64,000 nucleotides of DNA from Oryzomonas japonica (GTDB lineage Bacteria > Desulfobacterota > Desulfuromonadia > Geobacterales > Pseudopelobacteraceae): contig NZ_VZQZ01000003.1 of assembly GCF_008802365.1 (NCBI RefSeq), forward strand, positions 124,001 through 188,000, given 5' to 3'. The notes beneath the pieces are model-generated. The model saw only the letters and a program-made list of their open reading frames with translations, was not told the DNA's origin and searched no databases. A program made the translations under genes and the position numbers. This document shows, piece after piece, positions 1 to 8,657 of this stretch; positions within the stretch are counted from its first letter, which is position 1; every line of letters starts with the position of its first letter.

Positions 1-1
1 C

Positions 2-1123
2 GCATTTCGCGACGGCGCCCGGGTCGTCCTCACGGAGCAGCGTATGCCGCAGAGGACGCTCGACACACTTCCGTTTCCCGCCCGCTATCTGGATCACTCC
101 ATCGGTGTCGATCTGGAACTGCAACCCGAATTTGTCCTGACCGCCCGTGGATGCCCCTCTGCGTGCAGCTTCTGCAGTTCGCCGGGGTTCTGGGGGCGTC
201 GGGTGCGGTTCCGCTCCCCGGCAGATATCGTTGATGAAATCCTGTACATTCGGGATCGGTTTGGCCTGATCTACTTCTCGTTGCGGGACGATACCTTTAC
301 CGCCGATCGCACCAGGGCCATTGAATTCTGTCGTCTTATGATCACGCGGCGGGCTGCTGTGCTCTGGAACTGCCAATCTCGCGTCACCACCCTGGACGAG
401 GAGGTTCTGACCTGGATGAAACGGGCCGGCTGTGAGTGTGTCCAGATCGGGATCGAATCAGGCTCGCCGCGTATCCTGGCCCAGCTCGACAAGTCGATCC
501 ATCCGTGGCAGGTGGAACAAACGGCCGCGCTTGTGAGAAAGGTCGGCATCAGTCTCTCCGTATATCTGATCTCCGATGTGCCCGGGGAGACTGAAGACGA
601 TATCCGTATGACCGTCGAACTGGTCCGGCGCATCAAGCCGGACGATGGCTATGTCTCGCCGCTGGTCTACTATCCGGGTACCCGGTTGTTCGAGCAGGCT
701 GTCGCAAACGGCCTGGTACGCCCCGGCATTTTTGAGGAAACCCCGGATACGGCCCTCCATGCCGCAGGAAAGCCTGGAGGGGCGGCACACCGGATCATGG
801 GGGCGTTTGCAGCCGGGACGGGAAAAGGGAGCGAACGCCGCTTTCGGCAACAGAAGGCACTTTTGGGGTATTGCGCCACCACCAACGTTCTGGCGGGAGA
901 GTGGTACCGGCAGTCGGGCTCCATCGACGCGGCAGAACGGGAGTTCAGGGAGATAACCGAGCGCGAACCGGATAACCCCTGGGGTTGGCTGCTGGTGGGA
1001 GAGTTGCATACCGAACGAGGTGAAAAACGGAAGGCCGCCGAATGTTACCGCAGGGTCTTGGCCCTGGTGCCCAACCATGGGGCGGCACTGCGGGCGCTGG
1101 ATACAAAAAAAGCGGGGCCGTGA
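2..1123 (+). CDS. Radical SAM protein with C-terminal TPR, 5' partial
   Basis: The reading frame is open back to the window edge, so the gene very probably begins upstream; the ATG at 44 is internal. Counting from that ATG, the radical SAM cluster motif C37-x3-C41-x2-C44 is followed by a TIM-barrel region with a typical D-D-T-F strand and the G-I-E-S-G SAM-binding strand. Residues 285-355 form about two TPR repeats. The stretch L-P-F-P-A-R-Y-L before the cluster is typical of the linker between a B12-binding domain and the radical SAM domain (BchE-like families), so the missing N-terminus is probably a B12-binding domain (inference). The substrate cannot be told. The gene ends in a strong bidirectional terminator shared with the convergent lipoprotein gene. 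Confidence 0.85.
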   Translation, partial: AFRDGARVVLTEQRMPQRTLDTLPFPARYLDHSIGVDLELQPEFVLTARGCPSACSFCSSPGFWGRRVRFRSPADIVDEILYIRDRFGLIYFSLRDDTFTADRTRAIEFCRLMITRRAAVLWNCQSRVTTLDEEVLTWMKRAGCECVQIGIESGSPRILAQLDKSIHPWQVEQTAALVRKVGISLSVYLISDVPGETEDDIRMTVELVRRIKPDDGYVSPLVYYPGTRLFEQAVANGLVRPGIFEETPDTALHAAGKPGGAAHRIMGAFAAGTGKGSERRFRQQKALLGYCATTNVLAGEWYRQSGSIDAAEREFREITEREPDNPWGWLLVGELHTERGEKRKAAECYRRVLALVPNHGAALRALDTKKAGP

Positions 1124-1137
1124 GGCCCCGCTTTTTT
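1105..1137. terminator. Bidirectional rho-independent terminator
   Basis: A perfect GC-rich stem (AGCGGGGCC with GGCCCCGCT, 4-base loop) is flanked by an A-run on the left and a T-run on the right, so it can stop transcription from both strands. It overlaps the last codons of the radical SAM gene and lies between two convergent genes. Confidence 0.9.
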
Positions 1138-1155
1138 ACTGATCTGCGGGAATCG

Positions 1156-1581
1156 TTATTTCACGATCCTGATACCCGGAATGAACATGATCTTGTCGAA
1201 GGTCTTGTTCAAGGTTTTGCTCTGGAAATTCACCATCGGCGGAGCAACGGGAAATTCGATGGTGTCGCCGACTTTAACCTTGAACTCGGGCAGCGCCATC
1301 CAAACCTTTTCACCTTTGTCGTTGGCCGCTTCCACGTAGGTGTAGCCGCCGGAATTCATGGTCTGGGTTACCTTCCCTTTTTGGCCTGCGCCGGCGGGGA
1401 TCTCCTGCGCCTTCATGCCGGCGTGGGGGTCAGCGCCCGGAGTGGCGGGGTGTCCAGGAGGCAATTGGCCCTGTGCAGGCATGCCAGCGGGCTGTTGAGG
1501 AACTTCGGTTTTGGGTTTCTCTTTGCACCCGGCAAAAGCAAGTGCAGCGATAACAAGAAGGGATAATACTATTTTTTTCAC
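1156..1581 (-). CDS. NrfJ-like lipoprotein
   Basis: 141 aa from a GTG start preceded by AGGAGG at six bases; an ATG nine codons upstream lacks such a site. The N-terminus is a lipoprotein signal ending in lipobox A-F-A-G-C with Cys19. A Pro/Gly/Ala/His-rich linker (about residues 25-65) leads to a C-terminal domain of about 75 aa with the pattern K-V-x-x-T-M-N-S-G-G-Y-T-Y and a conserved K-T-L-N-K-T-F-D stretch. This resembles the small beta-rich domain of NrfJ-related proteins, which in some bacteria lie near cytochrome c nitrite reductase genes. No nrf genes are visible here. Predicted location is the periplasmic face, membrane-anchored. The function is not established. Confidence 0.75.
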   Translation of the reverse strand: MKKIVLSLLVIAALAFAGCKEKPKTEVPQQPAGMPAQGQLPPGHPATPGADPHAGMKAQEIPAGAGQKGKVTQTMNSGGYTYVEAANDKGEKVWMALPEFKVKVGDTIEFPVAPPMVNFQSKTLNKTFDKIMFIPGIRIVK

Positions 1582-1716
1582 CTGCAACCTCCTGATTTTT
1601 AGTAACAACTGTTTCTATCACATTTTAATCTCATGTTCCAATAAAAAAGTTGAGAACATGCGGGCTGCACCGCCCTCTCTCCATTTTTTGCGCTAGAGTT
1701 ATTGAATCAGAGATTT

Positions 1717-1744
1717 TTGAAGCGTTGCATTTCTGTGCTATAGT
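1717..1744 (+). promoter_or_regulatory. Candidate sigma-70 promoter of amino acid transporter
   Basis: TTGAAG and TATAGT are separated by 16 bases and lie about 50 bases before the start codon of the substrate-binding protein gene. A short inverted repeat (CATGTTC at 1632 and GAACATG at 1654) sits upstream and could be an operator or a hairpin. This is pattern matching only. Confidence 0.45.
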
Positions 1745-1793
1745 TTGTGATATGTTTCCAGTGATATCCGCAGACAAAAGGGGGGGACGGAAT

Positions 1794-2606
1794 ATGACGA
1801 TTACACCCATCCATCGCAGTGTCGCGTGCTTCATGCTGGCGGCGCTGCTCCTTGCCCTGGCCGCGTGCGTGAGCAAGCAGGAACCGGCCGCCAAGAATAC
1901 CCTGGTCGTGGGGATGGAGTTAGCCTATCCCCCCTTTGAAATGACCGATGAAAAGGGAACGCCCAAGGGCATCAGCGTCGATCTGGCCAATGAGTTGGGC
2001 AAGGCGCTCGGCAAGAAGGTCGTCATCCAGAACACCGCCTTTGACGGTCTGATCCCTGCGCTCAAAACCGGGAAGATCGACCTGATCATCTCCTCCATGA
2101 CCATCACCGACGAGCGCCGGCAGTCGGTGGATTTTTCCGACCCCTACCTTTCCACCGGTCTTTGCCTGCTGGTGGGCAAAACATCGCCGATCAAATCAAT
2201 CGATGACCTGGACAAACCGGGCGTCACCGTAGCCGTCAAAAAGGGGACGACCGGTCACACCTACGCAACCGGGAACCTCAAGAATGCCAAGGTCCTGGTG
2301 CTGGACAAGGAGGCCGCCGCCGTGCTCGAGGTCGTGCAAGGGAAGGCGGACGCCTTTATCTACGACCAGATGTCCACCTATACCAACTGGAAGAAGAACC
2401 GGGATACCACCCGCGCCTTGTTGAATCCCTTCCAGCAGGAGAAGTGGGGTATCGCCCTGCGCAAAGGCGATACACAACTCAAAGAGCGGATCAACCGGTT
2501 CCTGGGGACGTTCCGTGAACAGGGCGGTTTCGAACGGCTGGGCGATACCTGGCTGCGCGAGCAAAAAACGACCTTCAAGGAGCTGAAATATCCATTCTTC
2601 TTTTAA
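1794..2606 (+). CDS. Polar amino acid ABC transporter substrate-binding lipoprotein
   Basis: 270 aa. The ATG at 1794 follows a G-rich ribosome site and gives a lipoprotein signal with lipobox L-A-A-C (Cys25). The mature part is a family 3 solute-binding protein (SBP_bac_3): the start pattern V-G-M-E-L-A-Y-P-P-F, the central D-G-L-I-P-A-L-K-T-G-K-D and the segment D-F-S-D-P-Y are characteristic. It captures an amino acid outside the membrane and delivers it to the permease encoded next. The ligand cannot be fixed from sequence. It is first in a compact three-gene operon (binding protein, permease, ATPase). Confidence 0.92.
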   Translation: MTITPIHRSVACFMLAALLLALAACVSKQEPAAKNTLVVGMELAYPPFEMTDEKGTPKGISVDLANELGKALGKKVVIQNTAFDGLIPALKTGKIDLIISSMTITDERRQSVDFSDPYLSTGLCLLVGKTSPIKSIDDLDKPGVTVAVKKGTTGHTYATGNLKNAKVLVLDKEAAAVLEVVQGKADAFIYDQMSTYTNWKKNRDTTRALLNPFQQEKWGIALRKGDTQLKERINRFLGTFREQGGFERLGDTWLREQKTTFKELKYPFFF

Positions 2607-2616
2607 CCGGACCACG

Positions 2617-3405
2617 GTGCGACGCTACTTCTTCATGACCCCCGACAGCCACGGGGGCAGGATTCCGGCAGCTGCCGCCGCAGCCAGTTGGCTGGCGGTG
2701 TTACTGTTCCTCTCCCTGCTGTTTTGGTTTGCCTTCAGCCAGGTCAAATTTGCCTGGGGCTGGGATGCGGTCTACACCTACCGCTACAAATTTCTGAAAG
2801 GGTGGCTGATAACGGTGGCCGTCTCCTCGGCCGCCATGGCTTTAAGCCTGGTGGTCGGCCTGGCCACGGCCCTGGCCCAGCGAGCGTCTTTCCTGCCGTT
2901 GCGCTATCTGGCACAGGTCTATATGGAGATCATCCGCGGCACCCCCCTCCTGGTGCAGATTTTGATCTTTTTTTACGTGGTGGCCGACGCCTTCGGGATC
3001 AATAATCGCTATCTGGTGGGGATCGTCATCCTCGCCATGTTTGCCGGGGCCTACATCTCCGAGATCATCCGGGCGGGGATCGAAAGTGTCGGCGAGACCC
3101 AGTTGGAGTCGGCGCGGGCCATCGGTTTCACCCGCGCTCAGATTTACCGCTACGTCATCTTCCCCCAGGTGACCCGCCAGGTCCTGCCCCCCATGGCCGG
3201 ACAATTCGCATCACTCATCAAGGACTCATCGCTCCTTTCTATCATCTCGGTCAACGAGTTCACCCTCAACGCCCAGGAGGTGAATGCCTTTACCTTCAGT
3301 ACCCTGGAGAGCTACCTGCCGCTGGCGGTCGGCTACCTGATCCTTACCCTGCCGATTTCCCTCTGGACCAAACGCCTGGAAAAGAGGTTCCGTTATGCGA
3401 CTTGA
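2617..3405 (+). CDS. Amino acid ABC transporter permease (HisM/GlnP type)
   Basis: 262 aa with an N-terminal hydrophobic segment and about five membrane spans. The cytoplasmic EAA loop (E-S-A-R-A-I-G-F-T-R with downstream I-F-P-Q) that contacts the ATPase is clear near residue 165. R-G-T-P-L-L-V-Q is the signature of the HisMQ permease family. The start is taken as GTG at 2617; an ATG at 2635 is an alternative and neither has a strong ribosome site. It starts 10 bases after the binding-protein gene and overlaps the ATPase gene by 11 bases, so the three are co-transcribed. Only one permease is encoded, so it probably acts as a homodimer. Confidence 0.92.
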   Translation: MRRYFFMTPDSHGGRIPAAAAAASWLAVLLFLSLLFWFAFSQVKFAWGWDAVYTYRYKFLKGWLITVAVSSAAMALSLVVGLATALAQRASFLPLRYLAQVYMEIIRGTPLLVQILIFFYVVADAFGINNRYLVGIVILAMFAGAYISEIIRAGIESVGETQLESARAIGFTRAQIYRYVIFPQVTRQVLPPMAGQFASLIKDSSLLSIISVNEFTLNAQEVNAFTFSTLESYLPLAVGYLILTLPISLWTKRLEKRFRYAT

Positions 3406-4126
3406 GGTCAGCGCTATCGTCAAATCCTATGGCGACCACGTCGCCCTGAACGGAGTCACCCTCGCCATACCTGAGGTTCGTACCTTAGCCATCCTGGGGC
3501 CGTCCGGCGGCGGAAAATCCACCCTGCTGCGCATACTGGCGGGCCTGGAAACCCCGGATGGTGGCGAGATCGCCCTGGACGGCGATCCGATACAATTCAA
3601 CGAGGCATACCTGCTGCGACACCGCAGGGGGATCGGGACGGTGTTCCAGTCGTTCAACCTGTTTCCGCACCTGACCGCCTTGGACAACATCGCGCTCCCC
3701 CTGGAGAAGGTGCACGGCTACGAGGCCGCTGAGGCGGCAACCTATGCCCTGCAACTGCTGGCCCGGTTCCATCTGGCCGGGCATGCCCTCAAAACCCCGG
3801 CCCAGCTTTCGGGGGGGCAGAAACAGCGGGTGGCCATAGCCCGCGCCGTGGCCATAAAACCGCGCCTGCTGCTGTTCGACGAGCCGACCTCGGCCCTTGA
3901 TCCGGAGATGACCGTGGAGGTGCTGGACCTGATAGCCGAACTGCGCCAGGAGGGGCGGCCGCTCGTGCTGGTGACCCACGAGATCGGTTTTGCCCGCCAG
4001 GTGGCCGACCAGGTGGTCTTTCTCCACGAGGGGCGGGTGCTGGAGTGGGGGGACGCCGCAGAGCTGTTTGAACAGCCGACCACCCCGGAGATGCGGGGCT
4101 TTCTGGACAAGGTGTTGAGATACTAA
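3395..4126 (+). CDS. Amino acid ABC transporter ATP-binding protein
   Basis: 243 aa ABC ATPase. Walker A G-P-S-G-G-G-K-S-T is at residues 35-43, the Q-loop lies in F-Q-S-F-N-L-F-P-H, the signature is L-S-G-G-Q-K-Q-R, Walker B is [12 protein letters not shown], and the H-loop is V-T-H-E. The Q-loop and signature place it with GlnQ/HisP-type importers of polar amino acids. It is the last gene of the operon and is followed at once by a palindromic repeat rather than a classical terminator. Confidence 0.93.
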   Translation: MRLEVSAIVKSYGDHVALNGVTLAIPEVRTLAILGPSGGGKSTLLRILAGLETPDGGEIALDGDPIQFNEAYLLRHRRGIGTVFQSFNLFPHLTALDNIALPLEKVHGYEAAEAATYALQLLARFHLAGHALKTPAQLSGGQKQRVAIARAVAIKPRLLLFDEPTSALDPEMTVEVLDLIAELRQEGRPLVLVTHEIGFARQVADQVVFLHEGRVLEWGDAAELFEQPTTPEMRGFLDKVLRY

Positions 4127-4127
4127 C

Positions 4128-4264
4128 AGGCTGTTGAAAAACTCAGGTTGTTCAAAAATAGCCAGATCGTCGCACCCGCAGAAAGTCACGCGGAGGCGTA
4201 GCAGCGCTACGCCGCACAAGGAGACTTTCGAGGACGGCGGCGAGATGGCTGTTTTTCAACAACA
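4128..4264. repeat. Palindromic intergenic repeat, family 1, copy 1
   Basis: This element of about 137 bases fills the gap between the ABC transporter operon and pap. Its ends form an inverted repeat (GTTGAAAAAC at 4133 and GTTTTTCAAC at 4251), and its centre carries GTAGCAGCGCTAC. A clearly homologous copy in the opposite orientation lies at 62350-62490. It could fold into a long imperfect hairpin in RNA. Confidence 0.85.
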
Positions 4265-4282
4265 TGCTAAAGGAGGAGAACC

Positions 4283-5770
4283 ATGTTCGAGTCCGCCGAA
4301 TTGGGACACAAGATCAGCAAAACCGTCTGGAAAAAGGAGGTTCCCGAACTGCGCGGAGCCCTGCTGGACGCCCAGCTCGACCTGCTCCAGTCGAAGAAAT
4401 TCCCGGTCATCATTTTGGTGGCCGGTGTGGACTGCGCCGGCAAGGGGGAAACGGTCAATCTCCTCAACGAGTGGATGGACCCGCGCCACATCGAGACCCA
4501 CGCCCTGCGGGACCTGACCGACGAAGAGTTGGAACGCCCCCAGATGTACCGCTACTGGCGGGTGTTGCCCCCCAAGGGGAAGATCGGCATCTTCATCGGC
4601 ACCTGGTATTCGGCGCCCCTGCTGGAAAACGTCTACGGCACCATCAAAAATGCCGAACTGGACCAGCGGCTGGAGCGGATCGTTCACTTCGAGCGGATGC
4701 TCTGCAACGAAGGGGCGCTGGTCCTCAAGTTCTGGCTGCACCTGTCCCGGGATGAGCAGAAAAAGCGCCTGAAGAGCCTGGAGAAAGACCCCAAAACCCG
4801 CTGGCGGGTCACTGATACCGACTGGCAGCATTACAAACTCTACGACAAATTTCGCAAGGTCTCGGAACGGATGCTGCGCACCACCAGTACCGCCGAATCA
4901 CCCTGGACCATCGTGGAGGGGAGCGATCCCAACTACCGCTACCTGACCATCGGCAAAGCCCTGCTCGCCGCCCTGCGCCAACGGCTGGATGCCGCCGAAC
5001 CGCCGCAACACGACGAGCCGATTCCTCCCATCATGTCCACCATCGACAACCTGCTGATCCTCAAAACTCTGGATATGTCGAAGCAATTGAAGAAATCCGA
5101 CTACGAGGACGAGTTGGAAAAGTACCAGGGGAGGCTCAATCTGCTGACCCGCCATGCCGGTTTCCGCAAGCTCTCCGTGGTGACGGTCTTCGAGGGGAAC
5201 GACGCCGCCGGCAAGGGGGGGAGCATCCGTCGCGTCACCCAGGCCCTGGACGCCCGTCTCTATCGCATCATCCCGGTGGCGGCCCCCACCGACGAGGAGT
5301 TGGCCCAGCCCTATATGTGGCGTTTCTGGCGCAACATCCCCCGCAAGGGGCGTTTTACCATCTTCGACCGTTCCTGGTATGGCAGGGTACTGGTGGAGCG
5401 GGTGGAGGGGCTGTGCGGCCGGGGTGACTGGATGCGGGCCTACGGTGAGATCAACGACTTCGAGGAGCAACTCGTGCGCAACCATACGGTGGTGGTCAAG
5501 TTCTGGCTCTCCATCAGCCAGGAGGAGCAACTCAGGCGCTTCAAGGAACGGGAGAAGATCGGCTTCAAGCGTTTCAAGATCACGGACGAGGATTGGCGCA
5601 ATCGGGAGAAGTGGGGCGAGTACGAGGTGGCGGTCTGCGATATGATCGACCGCACCAGCACCGACATTGCGCCCTGGACCCTGGTGGAGGCCAACGACAA
5701 GTACTACGCCCGCATCAAGATCCTGAAAACCCTCTGCGAGCGGATCGAGGCGGCGCTGGGGAAAATATGA
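4283..5770 (+). CDS. pap: Polyphosphate:AMP phosphotransferase (tandem PPK2 domains)
   Basis: 495 aa made of two homologous PPK2 domains. The first has a P-loop-like G-V-D-C-A-G-K-G at residues 48-55 and the second G-N-D-A-A-G-K-G at 305-312. Each is followed by the family patterns W-R-x-x-P-x-K-G and, in the second, D-R-S-W-Y-G-R-V. Two-domain PPK2 enzymes (class II) transfer phosphate from polyphosphate to AMP, making ADP; this is cytoplasmic energy and phosphate metabolism. The first domain reads G-T-W-Y-S-A-P where the second has D-R-S-W-Y, consistent with a non-catalytic N-terminal half. The ATG at 4283 has AAGGAGG upstream. It converges on the HAD gene with only nine bases between. Confidence 0.93.
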   Translation: MFESAELGHKISKTVWKKEVPELRGALLDAQLDLLQSKKFPVIILVAGVDCAGKGETVNLLNEWMDPRHIETHALRDLTDEELERPQMYRYWRVLPPKGKIGIFIGTWYSAPLLENVYGTIKNAELDQRLERIVHFERMLCNEGALVLKFWLHLSRDEQKKRLKSLEKDPKTRWRVTDTDWQHYKLYDKFRKVSERMLRTTSTAESPWTIVEGSDPNYRYLTIGKALLAALRQRLDAAEPPQHDEPIPPIMSTIDNLLILKTLDMSKQLKKSDYEDELEKYQGRLNLLTRHAGFRKLSVVTVFEGNDAAGKGGSIRRVTQALDARLYRIIPVAAPTDEELAQPYMWRFWRNIPRKGRFTIFDRSWYGRVLVERVEGLCGRGDWMRAYGEINDFEEQLVRNHTVVVKFWLSISQEEQLRRFKEREKIGFKRFKITDEDWRNREKWGEYEVAVCDMIDRTSTDIAPWTLVEANDKYYARIKILKTLCERIEAALGKI

Positions 5771-5779
5771 CGAGTCTGT

Positions 5780-6367
5780 TTACAGGCGGGAGGCGCCTTT
5801 GAAAAAAAAACGTTCCCCGGCCCGCAGCAGCATGAAGAAGGTCTCGGCCAAGGGACGGTGGCGGAAGGAACGGTAGGGACTGCGGATGTAGAGGGGACGG
5901 GCACCGGCCGTGAGGGCCGCCAGACAACCGGTCAGCAGGCGGTCGTCCACCATCAGGATGGCGGACAGGGGAGCGTGGGCCAATTCGCCTACCTTGTGGA
6001 GACCGTCGGGATAGGGTTTCTTGCGGACGCCGGAGATGAAGCGGATTTCGGGAAAATGGTTCCTGAACCAGATCCTGCGGGCCTCGGTCGGCTTGTTGGA
6101 GAGAATGAAGATCCTGTCCGTGCCGAAAACCGTGCTGCAACGGATCAGCCATTCTCGGGCTTCGGGGAGCGGCTCGGGAAAACCGTGGGGGGCCAGGACG
6201 CCGTCGAAATCCAGGGCCAGGGCCGTGATGCCCACGGCGGCGAGGTGCTCCGGGGCCAGGCCTGTAATGGATGAACAGGACGGCGTTTCCCGCAGAATCC
6301 GGCCGAGTTCCTTCCGAAAGGTGAAACCGAGGGTGAATCCGGCCAGAACGTGCGCAAACGGGAGCAT
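5780..6367 (-). CDS. HAD-superfamily phosphatase (YqeG-like)
   Basis: 195 aa. HAD motif I is D53-F-D55-G-V, motif II is the S of F-I-L-S-N-K, the motif III Lys lies in R-K-K-P-Y-P-D-G, and motif IV is M-V-D-D-R. The nucleophile Asp and acid/base Asp are both present, so it should be active. Size and arrangement fit HAD-IIIA phosphatases such as YqeG; the substrate is unknown. It begins three bases after the stop of the globin-sensor gene, so the two are co-transcribed, apparently as the tail of the hyp operon. Confidence 0.8.
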   Translation of the reverse strand: MLPFAHVLAGFTLGFTFRKELGRILRETPSCSSITGLAPEHLAAVGITALALDFDGVLAPHGFPEPLPEAREWLIRCSTVFGTDRIFILSNKPTEARRIWFRNHFPEIRFISGVRKKPYPDGLHKVGELAHAPLSAILMVDDRLLTGCLAALTAGARPLYIRSPYRSFRHRPLAETFFMLLRAGERFFFKGASRL

Positions 6368-6370
6368 GGG

Positions 6371-7270
6371 CTATGCCTTGTCCAGGTCCTTCTGAGCCCG
6401 GGAGACCAGGTAGTAGAGGATTCCCAGGATCAGCAGGGTGCCGGCCAGGAATGCCTGGGTGGCCAGATCGTCGTGGCGCAGGGTGGAGATCAGAATCTCG
6501 CGGATCATGGCCACGATGATGACGCCGATGAAGACCAGGATGTTAAATTTGCCACCCTTCAGGTTCTTGATCTCGTTGTCCATCAACTCGATCATCATCC
6601 AGAGGATCAGCAATTCGCCCAACGCGCTGAGTATGCCTTTCTCCACATCCCCGCGGAAAATATTGATGAGATCCCACCCGAACAGCAAGGCAACCGAGAT
6701 GGAAACCCCTGCCAGGGCCAGCACCAGCACCAGATTGAGGCCGTAGGTGAAGCGTTCGGCCAATCGGATGAGGTGGGATTCCAGTTCGCGCGAGACAAAG
6801 ACCTTCTTCAACTCTTCCTCGCGGTAAGAGGCGCTCATGATGTCCAGATTCATGTCGAGGATCTTTTCGGTCGCCTCGCGCAGGGCACGCCGTTCGTCAC
6901 GGTCCGGGTAGTTCTCGTCGATCAGGTTGAGCAGGAAGTGGCGGACCCGGTTCATGGCGACATTAACGAAATGGACATTCAGGCCGACCTTGACGTGGGC
7001 GTGGCCGATGCGGGTCAGGTGGTTCAGGTAGTTGTTATCATAGGCACCGTTAAAGAGCGACATGAACCAGTTGCTGTGCATCTCAAGAAGCCGCTGGCGA
7101 TTGCTGGTGTTGAGGATGGCGGTGGTTTCGGGCAACCCGTAAAGATAGTTGTGGAATTCGCCGGAGAAGCGCTCCTTGTGTTGGGCCGCCAGGGGCTGAA
7201 AGGCTTTGAGCAATTCCTCATCGTCGTCGGTGAAGCCGTAGTGGTCTTTAAGGTCCTGCATCGAGGTCAT
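6371..7270 (-). CDS. Membrane globin-coupled sensor (GsGCS-like) with PsiE-like C-terminus
   Basis: 299 aa. Residues 1-165 form a protoglobin-type globin domain. His92 (in R-I-G-H-A-H-V) fits the proximal haem ligand and His65 (in L-L-E-M-H-S-N-W) fits the distal position, the same spacing as the two haem ligands of the Geobacter sulfurreducens sensor GsGCS. Residues 170-295 contain about four membrane spans resembling the PsiE family. Length and layout match GsGCS, in which a haem globin is tied to a membrane domain of unknown output. It starts 21 bases after hypD with an AAAGGGTG ribosome site, so it is probably read from the hydrogenase maturation operon. Likely role: O2/redox or NO sensing at the membrane (inference). 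Confidence 0.85.
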   Translation of the reverse strand: MTSMQDLKDHYGFTDDDEELLKAFQPLAAQHKERFSGEFHNYLYGLPETTAILNTSNRQRLLEMHSNWFMSLFNGAYDNNYLNHLTRIGHAHVKVGLNVHFVNVAMNRVRHFLLNLIDENYPDRDERRALREATEKILDMNLDIMSASYREEELKKVFVSRELESHLIRLAERFTYGLNLVLVLALAGVSISVALLFGWDLINIFRGDVEKGILSALGELLILWMMIELMDNEIKNLKGGKFNILVFIGVIIVAMIREILISTLRHDDLATQAFLAGTLLILGILYYLVSRAQKDLDKA

Positions 7271-7291
7271 AATGGCACCCTTTATCCGTAG

Positions 7292-8383
7292 TTATCTTCC
7301 GTACTTGTACGCCGCTGAACAGGTCCCTTCGCTGGACACCATGCAGGCGCCCACCGGAGATTCCGGCGTGCAGGCCGTGGAAAAGAGCGGACAGTCGAAG
7401 GGGGATAATTTCCCCTTGAGCACCTCGCCGCAGCGGCAGGCGGGATTTTCCCGCTCTTCCCCCGGATCGATCTCCAACGCCTTCTCGGCGTCAAAGCGTG
7501 CAAGTTCAGGCTTGATGGCCAGGCCGCTGCCGGGGAGCATCCCCAGGCCGCGCCAGGAAGCATCGCACGGCACAAAGACCCGCTCCATGATGGTCTGGGC
7601 CTTGGGGTTGCCTTCCCAGCTCACGGCGCGGCTGTACTGTATTTCCACCCGGCTTTCCCCGGCCAGGACCTGGGCCAGCAGCATCTCGATGCCCTGCATG
7701 ACGTCGGCCGGCTCGAAACCGGTCACCACGCAGGGAATGTGGTATTTCTCCGCCAGCGGCTTGTAGGCGTTGGCGCCGATGACCGTGCTGACGTGGGCCG
7801 GACAGAGGTAGCCGGAAAGGGCGAGGTCCGGGTCGGCGGTGAGGAGGTCCATGGCGATCGGCATGGTCTTGTGGGAGGCCAGAACGTAGTAGTTCGAAAG
7901 TCCGAGCCGCGTCGCCTCCAGGATGCTGGCGGCGATGGTCGGGGCGGTGGTCTCAAAGCCGATCCCCAGGAAGATCACCCGGCGCTCGGGGTTGGCATTT
8001 GCCAGGGCGACCGCATCCAGTGGTGAGTAGACGATGCGCACGTCGGCGCCCTTGGCCCGTTCCTCCATCAGGGATGAGCGGCTGCCGGGGACGCGCAGCA
8101 TGTCGCCGAAGGTGGCCACGATATTACGGGCATCAGCCGTGCAGGCCACGGCCTTGTCCATGTAGCCCACCGGGGTCACGCAGACCGGGCATCCGGGACC
8201 GGAGACGAGCCGCACGTTCTCCGGGAGCAGCGAGCGGATGCCGAACTGGTAGATGGACATGGTGTGGGTGCCGCAGACTTCCATGAAGTTGACCGGTTTG
8301 CTCAACCGCTGCGCCATGCGCTGGATGTTGGCGGCCATATTCCTGACCAGTTCGCGGTCGCGGAATTCGTCCTGAAATTTCAT
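7292..8383 (-). CDS. hypD: Hydrogenase maturation protein HypD
   Basis: 363 aa from the ATG at 8383, which has GGAGGAGGA upstream. Conserved HypD motifs are visible: the active-site C-G-T-H near the start (M-E-V-C-G-T-H-T), P-G-C-P-V-C, the G-F-E-T-T region, and C-terminal cysteines of the [4Fe-4S] site (C-R-C-G-E-V-L-x-G). HypD with HypC is the scaffold on which the Fe(CN)2CO centre of [NiFe] hydrogenases is assembled. It lies 37 bases after hypC. Confidence 0.95.
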   Translation of the reverse strand: MKFQDEFRDRELVRNMAANIQRMAQRLSKPVNFMEVCGTHTMSIYQFGIRSLLPENVRLVSGPGCPVCVTPVGYMDKAVACTADARNIVATFGDMLRVPGSRSSLMEERAKGADVRIVYSPLDAVALANANPERRVIFLGIGFETTAPTIAASILEATRLGLSNYYVLASHKTMPIAMDLLTADPDLALSGYLCPAHVSTVIGANAYKPLAEKYHIPCVVTGFEPADVMQGIEMLLAQVLAGESRVEIQYSRAVSWEGNPKAQTIMERVFVPCDASWRGLGMLPGSGLAIKPELARFDAEKALEIDPGEERENPACRCGEVLKGKLSPFDCPLFSTACTPESPVGACMVSSEGTCSAAYKYGR

Positions 8384-8420
8384 GCTTCCTCCTCCGCGGC
8401 AGGACCGGATGCCCGCCTGT

Positions 8421-8651
8421 TCATCGCATATCCTCGGGAGCAAAGACCTCTTTCATCATCCGCAAGGTCTCCTCGGCATAGTCCTCATCCAGGCGCGAGA
8501 TGGCGAATCCGGCATGGACGATGACATAGTCGCCCACCCCGACCTCCTCGCCCAGCAGCATGACGCTGGCCTCCTTCTGCACACCGTCCACCTCGGCCAC
8601 AATGGTGTCGCCGTCCCTGCTGAGAATCTTCATGGGTACACCAAGACACAT
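8421..8651 (-). CDS. hypC: Hydrogenase maturation chaperone HypC
   Basis: 76 aa, normal for HypC/HupF. The N-terminal M-C-L-G-V-P carries Cys2, essential for binding iron and the hydrogenase large subunit, and the H-A-G-F-A-I pattern is conserved. It starts six bases after the hypF stop, so the genes are one operon. It works with HypD in carrying the Fe(CN)2CO unit. Confidence 0.95.
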   Translation of the reverse strand: MCLGVPMKILSRDGDTIVAEVDGVQKEASVMLLGEEVGVGDYVIVHAGFAISRLDEDYAEETLRMMKEVFAPEDMR

Positions 8652-8657
8652 ACCTGT

